This document shows, piece after piece, positions 48,633 through 57,564 of a stretch of DNA of 64,000 nucleotides. Origin of the DNA: Bacteriovoracaceae bacterium UBA6261 (lineage in GTDB: Bacteria > Bdellovibrionota > Bacteriovoracia > Bacteriovoracales > Bacteriovoracaceae); assembly GCA_002440825.1 (NCBI GenBank), contig DJVH01000096.1, forward strand, positions 1 to 64,000. The letters run 5' to 3'. Within the stretch, counting starts at the first letter, position 1. Every line of letters begins with the position of its first letter. Made by a program: the position numbers and the translations under genes. The notes under the pieces are model-generated. The model was given only the letters and a program-made list of their open reading frames with translations. It ran no database searches and was not told the DNA's origin.

Positions 48633-50858
48633 TTATTTTTTAGAATTAAATGACAAAAATCCCTGAAAAAGCCAGAGATCTCCAAACAGAGAAGCGAGAA
48701 GTCCTACACATAAAATAACACCAAACATTTTTGGGGAACTGAAATAAGAGCCCAGATAAACAAGGGAAGTGCAGGCCATCAAGAGTCCCGTCACGATAGA
48801 AGCGATACCACGGCTTTCAATTCCTTTTTTAATTTCCGAATTTTCAGAAGCAAACAAGTATTGAATGGCATTGTCTCCGGTAAGACCAACTAAAATGCTT
48901 GCAAAGATGGATTTCCAGAAATCCAATGTAATATGAAAATAGCCAAGAAGCATAATAACAAAAAAAGCTCCCCAAAAAGAAGACAGAAGAAGAGCGGGAA
49001 GGTGTGCTGCTTTATTCTGGGCGATCGCCAGAAAAACAATGATCAGACTGACCAGAAACAAGCTGACGACCAGACTGTCGATGAGAGTTTTGGGAACGAG
49101 GCCTGCGAAATCTGAATAAGCGACAAATTCTCCGCCTATATGACAACGGCCCTGGCATTTCATATCCACGATCTTCTTTAAAGTTTCAACCGGAACAACG
49201 GAAGTATCTCTGAGATAGAGAATGGCCCTGGCCTTATCTTCATCATCATTAAATTGTCCGTGAAACCGCGAGATCGAAAAAAAAGTCTGACTTTCCAGTT
49301 CATCCAGATCGCCTTGATTCTGCAGCCAGCGCTTGATCTTCCATGGATTCTCAGAGTGGTTGATGAGTGAGCTGGCAAAAGGTTCCCGCAAAATATCGGT
49401 AAGAATCGTTTCCATTTTAAGATCATCCATCTTTTCATCAAAGACAAGAGAGACAGATCCAATCCAGCCCTTCGTCTTTTCAAGATACTGAAGTCCTTTG
49501 CTGTATTCCTGCTGTTCGGGAAAAAGGCGATGAGGAGCTTCGTTGTAATCCAGAAGAAAAAAAGCACCAACCGCCAGCGGATAAACGATCAGACTTATTT
49601 TGCTGAAGATTTTTGGAAAAGGAGTGAAGGCCTTGCTGGAAAGAAATTTTAATCTGGCCGCTCGTGAAGGATTCGTCCAGCCTTTAAAATTTTTAAACTG
49701 CTGAAGCACAGAAGGTAAAAAGAAGAAGATAATCATCCATTCGATGAACGCACCCCAGGCGGCCCACAATCCCATTCTTCTGATGGCAACAACATCTGAA
49801 GTGCAGAGGGAAAGAAATCCAAGAATAGTCGTAAGCGAAGTGTAAAAGCTGGGAATAACCAATCGGAGCATGGATTTTTTCCAATGGACTCCATTTAATT
49901 GCTCATAGGACGTAAAAGTAAAATCTTCCAGAGAGCTGATTCCTAAAATGAGAACGAGACCGGTAGAAAGAACGTCGAATGAAGATCCGGTATATCCTTT
50001 TAAACCAAAAACCCAGATGCCCGCTAAAATCAGCGATGAAGTAAAAAGAAGTCCAGATTTCCACGTTCCGAGAAAAACTCTGAGGCCGAGAAGCATCAAT
50101 AAAAGCATTCCTAAATTGATGTATTTGGAAAATTTGAAGCCTTCAAGAATATACCATTGATAATCCCCGGGCCCTATCCACGACAAGCGAGCTCGAGGAA
50201 CAATAGGCTTTAAATCTTTTTCGATTGAGAGGCGAAGCTGGTCAAAAAGCTTTGGATCAAAGGAGCCGAACTTTGATGTGGTCGAGTTCTTAAAGGTAAA
50301 TTGAAAAAGCAAAGTCAGCTGATTGCTCTTTTCTTTTACCATGGCAAAAGGAGAGTCGTTCAAAGTTTTTTGAATGTCAGCAGGTCTGCCGTTCAAAACA
50401 CCTGTTTCGCAATTGAGATCAACAATGTTTTTTATTCTGAGCTTGTTAACACCTTCTTCAGTAATTCTCTTTGGCAATTTAAAATCGAAGGTTGAAACTG
50501 TGCTTTGTATCTCTGCCATGGAAATGCGGGCAAATGAATACCATTTTCTGATCCTGCACATTTCATCACTGGTAAAACTGTCTTGTCCTTCAGGCGGGGT
50601 CAGAATAAACAGAGAAGTAATGCCGTCCTGATATTTTTCTTTCAGGATTTTTAATTCATCCGCCGAAGCAAAACCCTGCCCCGCAAGATCTTCAGCGGAA
50701 AAGACAATTTTCATTTTTGAGATATTGCCCAGGAGAAACAAACTCATGCAGGAGAAAATGATCAAAGTCAGACGCGAATGTTTCCAGCACAGAAGCATGC
50801 TTCTCAAAAGAAAAGAATTAAAACGGTGGTAAATTGTGGTCAGTAAACTTTTGATCAT
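48633..50858 (-). CDS. RND/MMPL-family exporter
   Basis: A 741-residue protein with two repeats of one membrane helix, a large periplasmic loop and five helices: TM1 near 30-48, loop to about 235, TM2-6 about 240-380, TM7 about 415, loop, TM8-12 about 600-735. It is shorter than AcrB and fits MMPL/HpnN-type lipid or hydrophobic compound exporters. Paired motifs GISSLEDFTFTSYEQLNG and GLTGDNAIQYLFASEN lie in equivalent helices and carry the acidic residues expected for proton coupling. No ribosome binding site is obvious. Substrate unknown. Confidence 0.82.
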   Translation of the reverse strand: MIKSLLTTIYHRFNSFLLRSMLLCWKHSRLTLIIFSCMSLFLLGNISKMKIVFSAEDLAGQGFASADELKILKEKYQDGITSLFILTPPEGQDSFTSDEMCRIRKWYSFARISMAEIQSTVSTFDFKLPKRITEEGVNKLRIKNIVDLNCETGVLNGRPADIQKTLNDSPFAMVKEKSNQLTLLFQFTFKNSTTSKFGSFDPKLFDQLRLSIEKDLKPIVPRARLSWIGPGDYQWYILEGFKFSKYINLGMLLLMLLGLRVFLGTWKSGLLFTSSLILAGIWVFGLKGYTGSSFDVLSTGLVLILGISSLEDFTFTSYEQLNGVHWKKSMLRLVIPSFYTSLTTILGFLSLCTSDVVAIRRMGLWAAWGAFIEWMIIFFFLPSVLQQFKNFKGWTNPSRAARLKFLSSKAFTPFPKIFSKISLIVYPLAVGAFFLLDYNEAPHRLFPEQQEYSKGLQYLEKTKGWIGSVSLVFDEKMDDLKMETILTDILREPFASSLINHSENPWKIKRWLQNQGDLDELESQTFFSISRFHGQFNDDEDKARAILYLRDTSVVPVETLKKIVDMKCQGRCHIGGEFVAYSDFAGLVPKTLIDSLVVSLFLVSLIIVFLAIAQNKAAHLPALLLSSFWGAFFVIMLLGYFHITLDFWKSIFASILVGLTGDNAIQYLFASENSEIKKGIESRGIASIVTGLLMACTSLVYLGSYFSSPKMFGVILCVGLLASLFGDLWLFQGFLSFNSKK

Positions 50859-50876
50859 TCTTTGTTTTTATCACGG

Positions 50877-50905
50877 CAAAAAAAAAAGCCCTCAAAAGAG
50901 GGCTT
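50877..50905 (-). terminator. Rho-independent terminator after the 555-residue exported protein gene
   Basis: On the minus strand AAGCCCTC, loop TTTT, GAGGGCTT followed by a run of T. It separates this gene from the RND gene. Confidence 0.92.
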
Positions 50906-50932
50906 GATTTGCGAACTTTGCTCTTTAAAAAA

Positions 50933-52600
50933 TTATCTCACAAATAATGTTAAACCATTAGTTAAAATTCGTGTACCGCGGGCTTCATTTAAAATTCTCA
51001 TGGCATTGCCCACATCGGCAGAGTTCTTTAAGTTTGGAAACAGTCTTCCGTAACCTTCAGCAGATGTGTTCCATCCTGTCGCACGGCCAAAAAGATAATT
51101 TCTAAAACTTGTCTTTTTACCTTTAAAGGTCAGTTCGAGAACGTCGCTTCCGGGTTTTATTTCTCTCATTGAAGCGTATTGTGGAGTTTTCTTAAGCGCT
51201 GTGATGTCCTCGTTTCCTGCAAAAACCGTTGGCAGTAAATTCTTCAGATCGCGAGGAGGGTTTTCGTAAAATCCTTTCAGGTCGACAACAAGCTCGTCTC
51301 CACTGAGAGCTCCATTGATTCTCGTTTTACCTGAGACACCTGCACCGTAAGGACCTGTCAGCTTTTTGATGTTCATCACACCTGCTTCAACTTGCTCTTT
51401 TCTGGCAAGGAAAACTTCAGGGTCGATCTGAGCAATGTAGTGCCCGTCGTTGTTCTTGATGTTCTTCCATGTTTCTTCTAAGAACAATCCCGATCTGTGA
51501 AGATGGTAGTAGGCGAGTGTCATCCACGATTTTCCATTTGCGGTCAACGTGTAGAGGTTTTTGTATTTTTTGATTGTTGCTGTTCTTTGGGCGCGCGAAA
51601 CGCCTTTCAGGTAAACATTGTCTTCGCCTGGAAGAGCATCAAAAAGAGCAGATTCAGCGACGCCTACACCGTACATTCTGCCGATTTCTCTCTTGAGAGC
51701 AAGGTGGCCGTTCCAGTTGTAAGCAGCGAGAGTGGCAATATTGTACATGCGTCTTTGAATTCTTGAGAGAGCAGAGAATCGTTCAGCTTCTCCCATCACT
51801 TTGAATCTGTCGTAATCATCGTAGTTGCCGTTGAATGCCTTTTCACCAAAGCGGATTTTTGCATCAAAAACTACAGGAGTTTCTTCACCATTTTTTTGAA
51901 CATTGGTCATCTTCAAGGCTTCAATTCTCTGAGAAGATTTTTTCAAGGCCGGATAAACTTCACTGGCTAAAAAAGCGATGAAATCTGATTCATAATGAAA
52001 TTGTCTTCCGACAAGATCTTCAGTCGGCATTGAAAGATAAAGCATCTGAGCTTCAACATGAGACCCTGTTTCGTTGATTTTGACCTGCTCGGCAACATTC
52101 TTAAGAGTTGCAAGCAAAGCCTGTTGAGTTGTCGCTACCTGGTGAACCATCGGAGTCATTCTCCAGATAATTCCTTTCATCGGAAGCCAGGCTGCCATTC
52201 TCGCCACTGAAAACTTCAGATCGTTGGCGCTGGAAGGGATTTGATCGTATTTAGCATCATAGCTTCTGATGATGTCGTAAAACTCTGCACCAGTATTCGC
52301 TTTGATAATTTTATTTCTGAATTCTATGTATTCTTTTGAAAGCATGTCTTCAGTCGCAACCAGGGCGGTTCCGGCCGGACGACGTTTTGATTCTGCTTTA
52401 AAGTTCTCTGCCAAAGCGATAATTTCTTTGTCAGAAAGAAAGCCGAGTTCTGCTTCTGAAGGAGCAGGAATATTTTGAGCAGGCACATTTGAATTGTCCT
52501 TAAAGACAAATTTCTTTGGGGCCGCATAAGAGGAAAAATTGATCAGCATGAGAGCAGCGAAGGTGAGAGCGGGCAGATGGCGAGATTTTTTTATGGTCAT
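50933..52600 (-). CDS. Exported protein of unknown function, 555 residues
   Basis: A signal peptide (residues 1-26, ending SSYAAP) is followed by a soluble, mainly helical protein with a beta-rich C-terminal part. No catalytic motif or family recognised; repeated charged helices and PxxW-type loops give no fold hint. AGGAGG precedes the ATG and a strong terminator follows, so it is monocistronic. Codon choice resembles that of the well-expressed exported proteins in this window. Confidence 0.72.
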   Translation of the reverse strand: MTIKKSRHLPALTFAALMLINFSSYAAPKKFVFKDNSNVPAQNIPAPSEAELGFLSDKEIIALAENFKAESKRRPAGTALVATEDMLSKEYIEFRNKIIKANTGAEFYDIIRSYDAKYDQIPSSANDLKFSVARMAAWLPMKGIIWRMTPMVHQVATTQQALLATLKNVAEQVKINETGSHVEAQMLYLSMPTEDLVGRQFHYESDFIAFLASEVYPALKKSSQRIEALKMTNVQKNGEETPVVFDAKIRFGEKAFNGNYDDYDRFKVMGEAERFSALSRIQRRMYNIATLAAYNWNGHLALKREIGRMYGVGVAESALFDALPGEDNVYLKGVSRAQRTATIKKYKNLYTLTANGKSWMTLAYYHLHRSGLFLEETWKNIKNNDGHYIAQIDPEVFLARKEQVEAGVMNIKKLTGPYGAGVSGKTRINGALSGDELVVDLKGFYENPPRDLKNLLPTVFAGNEDITALKKTPQYASMREIKPGSDVLELTFKGKKTSFRNYLFGRATGWNTSAEGYGRLFPNLKNSADVGNAMRILNEARGTRILTNGLTLFVR

Positions 52601-52737
52601 TTTTCCTCCTGAAAGATTTAAGTCTCCGCTAGAATATTGATCTAGAATATTAATCTAAATTTGTTTTGTAAATGTGGCCAAGTTTACCGTAAGCTTTTAA
52701 ATGGGTTTTACCTCTTAAATTTGCTAGTCTGGACGAG

Positions 52738-53559
52738 ATGAAAATTTTAAACCACCCGCTGTTTATTATCGCTATCGTTGTCTGCATTATCGCAGAGTAT
52801 TTTTATTCGAAAAAAAAGGGCATCAGCAATTTCGCTTTTCCCGAAACCGTCACAAGTATTGCTCTCATTTCCATTGATAAAATTTTAGGCCTGTTAACAG
52901 GTTCAGATGGCGGACCAATGGTTAAGTGGTTGTGGGCCCATCGTTTTTTTGATCTGCCGCTGGAAAAACCATGGACTCTGGTGGCCACTTTTATCGCAGC
53001 AGAATTTCTGTATTACTGGAATCACTGGTACAACCATCACGTAAATATCGGCTGGGCCACACATATCATGCACCATTCACCGACCAGGTATAATTTAACT
53101 TTGGGATACAGATTAGGCATTACCCGACTTTTTTCGTTGGGTTGGCTGATTTTTCTGCCGCTGATTCTTTTTGGATTTCGTCCCGAAGATATTGCTCAAT
53201 GTATCGGGATTATTTTTCTCTACCAGTTTTTCATTCACACTGAACTGGTGCCGAAGCTGGGATGGCTTGATCTCTTTTTCAACACGCCTTCGGCCCACAG
53301 AGTCCATCACAGCGGAAATCCACATGAATACAATAAAAATCTCGGGGGACTGACGCTTGTCTTCGATCATCTTTTTGGAACTTTTGGACGTGAAAGTGAA
53401 GAGGGAATCAAACGCTATGGCATTGCACGAGTCATGAAAAAGAAAAGTCTCTGGTTTGAAATCACAGCTCATTGGCGGGTTGTGATTCACCGTTTTCTTC
53501 ATGCGAATACTATAAAAGGAAAATGTCTGGCCCTGTTTGGACGTCCGGCCAAGCTTTAA
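52738..53559 (+). CDS. Fatty acid hydroxylase/sterol desaturase family protein
   Basis: A 273-residue membrane diiron enzyme with four or so helices and the histidine clusters of the family: NHWYNHH (about 95-101), HIMHH (about 108-112) and HRVHHSGN (about 188-195). Family members hydroxylate or desaturate lipids, sterols or carotenoids. GGACGAG precedes the ATG. It is convergent with the sulfotransferase gene, overlapping by four bases; a joint role in lipid modification is possible but unproven. Confidence 0.9.
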   Translation: MKILNHPLFIIAIVVCIIAEYFYSKKKGISNFAFPETVTSIALISIDKILGLLTGSDGGPMVKWLWAHRFFDLPLEKPWTLVATFIAAEFLYYWNHWYNHHVNIGWATHIMHHSPTRYNLTLGYRLGITRLFSLGWLIFLPLILFGFRPEDIAQCIGIIFLYQFFIHTELVPKLGWLDLFFNTPSAHRVHHSGNPHEYNKNLGGLTLVFDHLFGTFGRESEEGIKRYGIARVMKKKSLWFEITAHWRVVIHRFLHANTIKGKCLALFGRPAKL

Positions 53560-54635
53560 ATATAGCCCAGCTTCTGCAATGTCTCTCTGGTAATGTCCTC
53601 GATGATATCATAATCTTTGTAATGATTCTTGTGATGAGTGACACCGATGATTCCGAACTCATGCTTGTATTTTGCATTGTCAGCAGCAGGGTAATTCATC
53701 TCACAAAAATCAAAAAGTTTTCTCATCGATTCTTCTGGTTTGGCAAGAATATCTTCGTAGCGAATTTCCATATAATGTTTTAAATCGGGAGCTGTTTCAT
53801 GAACCAGCTTGATCGAGTCCTGCCAGATGTGAGCAGTTGTTCTGATATCTTCATCGCCATATTTTTCAATGAGAGATTTCAGCGATTTCACTCTCGGATA
53901 GGGAACAATATAAGTGACCCATGGATGCTTAATTTTTTTAATTTGATTGTTCGTCAAGTGATAAAGTTTCTTCAAGGAATTGGCAGCAGGCCGCGAGTCG
54001 CGGACGATATGGATGAAATGCGCATCGGGAAAAAGATCCTGAACCATTCTGAGTTCCGTCTGCATCACCGGATACTTGCAGATGAAACGCTTTGGATGTT
54101 CCTTCGTCGCTCCGAAAGTAAAAAGAATTTTTCTGATGTCGTTGGTAATCTCCTGAATTTTTTCCGGAGAAAAATCCTTAAGTCTTTTTTCTTCCCAGTA
54201 AAGTGAATCGACATCGCGGCCAATCCATTTTCCCCACAGAAGCGCAGGTTCTGAAGGACTGCCGAAGTCCGTTTCAATCGAATCGGCAAGAAAACGTTCG
54301 CCGCTGGCATTGAGATTGTATTTTTTTCTGAGCCATTCAATCGTGCAAATGGCCTCAGGACATGCATTGATGGAATTGGTAATAAAGGCCGCGTCCTCGT
54401 GAGCGCAGAGTAGATTATAAAGCATGGAAGTGCCTGAGCGCGGCAATCCCACAATGAAAACCGGCCGATCGATTTTAATGTCAGAAAGATCAAGATTGAA
54501 TTTCACTTTTTCAATAGTCTTCAAAACTTTGTCTTCAATCCATGAGGAAGGAAGAGGAATGAAAAATTGATTTTCAAATTTTTCTTTAAAGAGGAGTTTC
54601 GACCACCAGTTTGCGTATTGATTTTTATGTTCCAT
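53556..54635 (-). CDS. PAPS-dependent sulfotransferase family protein
   Basis: A 359-residue cytosolic protein. The 5'-phosphosulfate loop is VFIVGLPRSGTSML and the 3'-phosphate motif is HIVRDSRPAANSL; ICKYPVMQTEL and RYEDILAKPEE are also typical. It transfers sulfate from PAPS to an unknown hydroxyl, possibly of a lipid or glycan. The ATG at 54635 is preferred over an in-frame TTG at 54659; neither has a strong ribosome binding site. It is divergent from the biosynthetic operon that starts at 54717. Confidence 0.87.
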   Translation of the reverse strand: MEHKNQYANWWSKLLFKEKFENQFFIPLPSSWIEDKVLKTIEKVKFNLDLSDIKIDRPVFIVGLPRSGTSMLYNLLCAHEDAAFITNSINACPEAICTIEWLRKKYNLNASGERFLADSIETDFGSPSEPALLWGKWIGRDVDSLYWEEKRLKDFSPEKIQEITNDIRKILFTFGATKEHPKRFICKYPVMQTELRMVQDLFPDAHFIHIVRDSRPAANSLKKLYHLTNNQIKKIKHPWVTYIVPYPRVKSLKSLIEKYGDEDIRTTAHIWQDSIKLVHETAPDLKHYMEIRYEDILAKPEESMRKLFDFCEMNYPAADNAKYKHEFGIIGVTHHKNHYKDYDIIEDITRETLQKLGYI

Positions 54636-54716
54636 ATGGGCTTTAATTGTAGCAGACAAATTTTTTTACTCAATCCGCCGAGTGTAATGCTCAGGTTTTT
54701 TCATTGGAGGAAAAAC

Positions 54717-55514
54717 GTGGAAACTGGCCGGCTTCAGGAAATCATTCGCAAACTTACCGAAGAAGGCGAAAGCATCAGCGATACACTCGAATTTTCCTTA
54801 AAAGATTCCACTCAGCATCTCTCCCCGGAACGAATCAACGCCTGGAAAGGTTTGCTTAGTTCGGCCGCCTCAGCCGAACAATCTGAAGAAATGGTCATTG
54901 ATCCTGTTCTTCGCGCCTTTTCTGATAATCCTCTTCTTCAGCGTTATCTTAAAACGCATATGCGGGACGAACAAAGACATCAGCTTCATCTGAAAGAATA
55001 TGTAAAAACGAGTTTTGATTTTATTAAAAAGAAAAAAACGCTCACAGATATTATTATCTACAAGGGCATTTTTTCAGGCGTCAAACAATTTTCTGACAAA
55101 AGACCTTTGCCGATTATCACTGCCATTCTTTTTTATGAATGGTTTGCTGAAGAATTTTATTCTGAACTCATGGCCCAGGCGGAACAGGATAAACTTCACA
55201 ACCTGAAAAAACTTTTTGAAAGAATAGAAAGAGATGAATTGCGCCATCGCGCAGGGATAAAGGCCCTGCTGGCCCTCTGGAAAAAAGAAGGCAAAAAAAT
55301 CGATCGCACCGATTATCTGCTGACACAGATTCTTCTGGGAGTAACTCGACTTGATGTGAATACTGCCAGCTGGGCCTTCTACAATAAAACACTTCGCGCG
55401 AACCTCACGGCCCTTGGACTGAATACAGAGAAGATTTATGCGCGCTCGAAAGCGTACGCTGATAAGGCCTTGCGTGAACTTGAAAGTCAGATCGAAACAG
55501 CTGAGACGGTGTAA
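54717..55514 (+). CDS. Ferritin-like diiron protein, first gene of an unusual operon
   Basis: A 265-residue helical protein. Diiron ligands can be placed in the order of diiron oxidases: Glu57/58, Glu85-x-x-His88 (DEQRH), Glu141 or Glu145 (FYEWFAEEFY), Glu174-x-x-His177 (DELRH). The spacing resembles acyl-ACP desaturases and AurF-type N-oxygenases more than ferritins. A GTG start with GGAGG six bases upstream is clear; earlier in-frame ATGs overlap the divergent promoter. Its stop overlaps the next start (TAATG). Likely an O2-dependent oxidase or desaturase in the pathway; substrate unknown. Confidence 0.75.
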   Translation: METGRLQEIIRKLTEEGESISDTLEFSLKDSTQHLSPERINAWKGLLSSAASAEQSEEMVIDPVLRAFSDNPLLQRYLKTHMRDEQRHQLHLKEYVKTSFDFIKKKKTLTDIIIYKGIFSGVKQFSDKRPLPIITAILFYEWFAEEFYSELMAQAEQDKLHNLKKLFERIERDELRHRAGIKALLALWKKEGKKIDRTDYLLTQILLGVTRLDVNTASWAFYNKTLRANLTALGLNTEKIYARSKAYADKALRELESQIETAETV

Positions 55515-56962
55515 TGAAAAGTTTTCATCCAGAACTGAATCAAATTTCAATTCAACAGTCAAAAGCGGGGAGGCTTCCGCACGGTTTGCGAGATGAAATT
55601 GATGAAGCCGGCAAACTCGCCGTGGATCTTTTTAAAAGTATCGACACAGAAACGATTCTTGCCATTGACCAGGCCGATATCGAAACACAACCTGAATTGA
55701 TTCTTCGCCACGCCAGAGAGTTTTCTTCGCGCGGTCTGTATTCCAGATGGCTTCCGGCGTTTGTCGGAGGCGGCGGCGGTCATCCTCTGGCCTTCTTTGG
55801 TCTTAATCTCGAAATGGGGTCCCGTTGCCTCGCTTTATCCAATTTACTTGGACCGCACTATGTGGCCCTGGGACTCGTTTCGGCCACGCAATCTTTTCAT
55901 GTATTAAAAAAAATCACAGCAGAGATCAATGAAGCCCAAGCGCGCGGCGATCTGTGTACTGCGGCCCTGGCGGTCACTGAACCAGCGGCCGGAAGTGATA
56001 TGGAAGATGTGGAATTGATCGAAAAGGCCAGTGTCTGTACCAAAGCTGAAAAAGTTAACGGCGGCTATAAAATTTCAGGACAAAAAATATTTATTTCCAA
56101 TTCATCTTTTTCCACCTGGATTGTCGGATCAGCTTTTGCAGATATAAAAAAACCTCTCGACTCTCTCATCATCTTTGCCGTGAAGACGAAGGCAACAGGT
56201 CTCAATATCGGAAGAACTGAAAAGAAACTGGGGCAAAATGCAAGTCCAGCGAGTGTTTTGTTTTTTGACAATGTTTTCGTTTCAGATGAGGATATTTGTT
56301 TTGCTCCTTCTCAATTTGAAAACAAAACTGATTATTTAAAAAGTGCAGAGCTTCTGTTGAATGATCTTCTTTCCTTATCAAGGGCCGGAGTAGGCTGCCT
56401 GGCGGCTGGTGCCCAAAAGAGAATTCTCGAACTTGTTATCAGCAAATCAAAAAAGACCAGTGAATGGGAACAGGCTGTCGTGGCCAAAATTGCGCGCAAC
56501 TTTGTTGTCTCAAAAACGATTGCCTGGGAAGGCCATATAGAATGTTATTCAAGAGGTCCTTACAAAGATTTGCAGAAAGAAAGCGTCTATCGCTTTTTAA
56601 AATTTTGTCCGGCCCCGCTTCAAAAACTTTTGATTGCTCCGTTGCTGACCAAGTCAACTTACCTTCCGGCACTAAGAAAGAAACGAAGAGAGTCTCTTTC
56701 CCTTTCAGAAGAAAAATTGATATTTGGCTGGGGCTCACTGACTAAAGAATTCTGCAGTGAAAGAGCAATGGAGAGTGCAAGACTCGCTCTTGAACTTATC
56801 GGCTATGATGGCAGTCTTGAATCCCGCGAACTCGACAAAATTCTTCGCGATTTAAAATTACTGGAAATTTATGAAGGGACAAATGAATTAAACCTTCTCA
56901 TGATTTATAAAAATTTTATCGGCGACAATAATTCTGCCGTCTCCATTTTTAAGGACGAATAG
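55514..56962 (+). CDS. Acyl-CoA dehydrogenase-family protein
   Basis: A 482-residue flavoprotein, longer than usual (about 380-400). The FAD/substrate motif TEPAAGSDM and the base region LLEIYEGTNEL (Glu454) are present. A stretch of about 80 residues (residues about 350-420, SRGPYKDLQKESVYRF...LPALRKKRRESLSL) is inserted before the last helices. The usual helix motif GERxxFGxPI is not found here, but occurs in the next protein. Start overlaps the diiron gene stop. It probably oxidises an acyl-CoA or acyl-carrier substrate at the alpha-beta position. Confidence 0.88.
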   Translation: MKSFHPELNQISIQQSKAGRLPHGLRDEIDEAGKLAVDLFKSIDTETILAIDQADIETQPELILRHAREFSSRGLYSRWLPAFVGGGGGHPLAFFGLNLEMGSRCLALSNLLGPHYVALGLVSATQSFHVLKKITAEINEAQARGDLCTAALAVTEPAAGSDMEDVELIEKASVCTKAEKVNGGYKISGQKIFISNSSFSTWIVGSAFADIKKPLDSLIIFAVKTKATGLNIGRTEKKLGQNASPASVLFFDNVFVSDEDICFAPSQFENKTDYLKSAELLLNDLLSLSRAGVGCLAAGAQKRILELVISKSKKTSEWEQAVVAKIARNFVVSKTIAWEGHIECYSRGPYKDLQKESVYRFLKFCPAPLQKLLIAPLLTKSTYLPALRKKRRESLSLSEEKLIFGWGSLTKEFCSERAMESARLALELIGYDGSLESRELDKILRDLKLLEIYEGTNELNLLMIYKNFIGDNNSAVSIFKDE

Positions 56963-56964
56963 CC

Positions 56965-57564
56965 ATGATGGATAAAGAAACAAAAAACTGGCTTCAGACC
57001 GTCTTTAAAAAAGAAGAATTGTCGAAAACGGAAATCAATTCACTGGCCCAGGAACTATTGCAGACCCATGAGTCACTTTCAGTCGAATTGTATTACGAAC
57101 TGGCAAAATGTAATGCCGATGCTGCTCTTCACGTTCTGACGATGGCTTCTCAGATGAAAGCACAAAATGAAAAACAGCATTTATCAGAAAGAGCGGCCGT
57201 AGCAGCGGGACTTTTGAAGAAAGCTTATGATCTGGCCTTTCTTTACGCCGGTGAGAGATCCCAGGGGGGCAAGCTGATTGTGGACTGGTCTCTAGTTCAG
57301 AAAATGCTGGCAGAGATTTATTTAAAAGTTGAACTTCATGAAAAACTGATTAGAAGTGATTTATCTCCCGCCATTGCATTGGCGATTTTGCAGGAATGCG
57401 ACGGACTCGTCAGTCAATGTATGCAGGTGATGGGAGGAGCGGGCTATACGGAAGATTATATTGTAGAAAAGCTCTTCAGACAGATTCATCAGCTTAAAAA
57501 TTCGCCGGTCCCTTTTGCTCAGGCAGTGATGCAATTTTATAAAAGGGAAGTGTTGCATTTATGA
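56965..57564 (+). CDS. Stand-alone C-terminal helical domain of acyl-CoA dehydrogenase
   Basis: A 199-residue protein corresponding only to the C-terminal four-helix domain of acyl-CoA dehydrogenases: YAGERSQGGKLIVDWSLVQ and QVMGGAGYTEDYIVEKLFRQ align to the FAD-contact helix and the GGxGYTE segment. The N-terminal helical and beta domains are absent. It follows the full-length dehydrogenase by two bases, so the two may form a heteromer in which this subunit completes the FAD site, as in alpha2beta2 acyl-CoA dehydrogenases of mycobacteria. ATG 56965 or 56968. Confidence 0.82.
   Translation: MMDKETKNWLQTVFKKEELSKTEINSLAQELLQTHESLSVELYYELAKCNADAALHVLTMASQMKAQNEKQHLSERAAVAAGLLKKAYDLAFLYAGERSQGGKLIVDWSLVQKMLAEIYLKVELHEKLIRSDLSPAIALAILQECDGLVSQCMQVMGGAGYTEDYIVEKLFRQIHQLKNSPVPFAQAVMQFYKREVLHL

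Noticed and set aside
54567..54716. N-terminal extension of the diiron protein with upstream ATG starts
   Set aside because: The extension overlaps the divergent sulfotransferase start, is not ferritin-like, and the GTG at 54717 has an ideal GGAGG.
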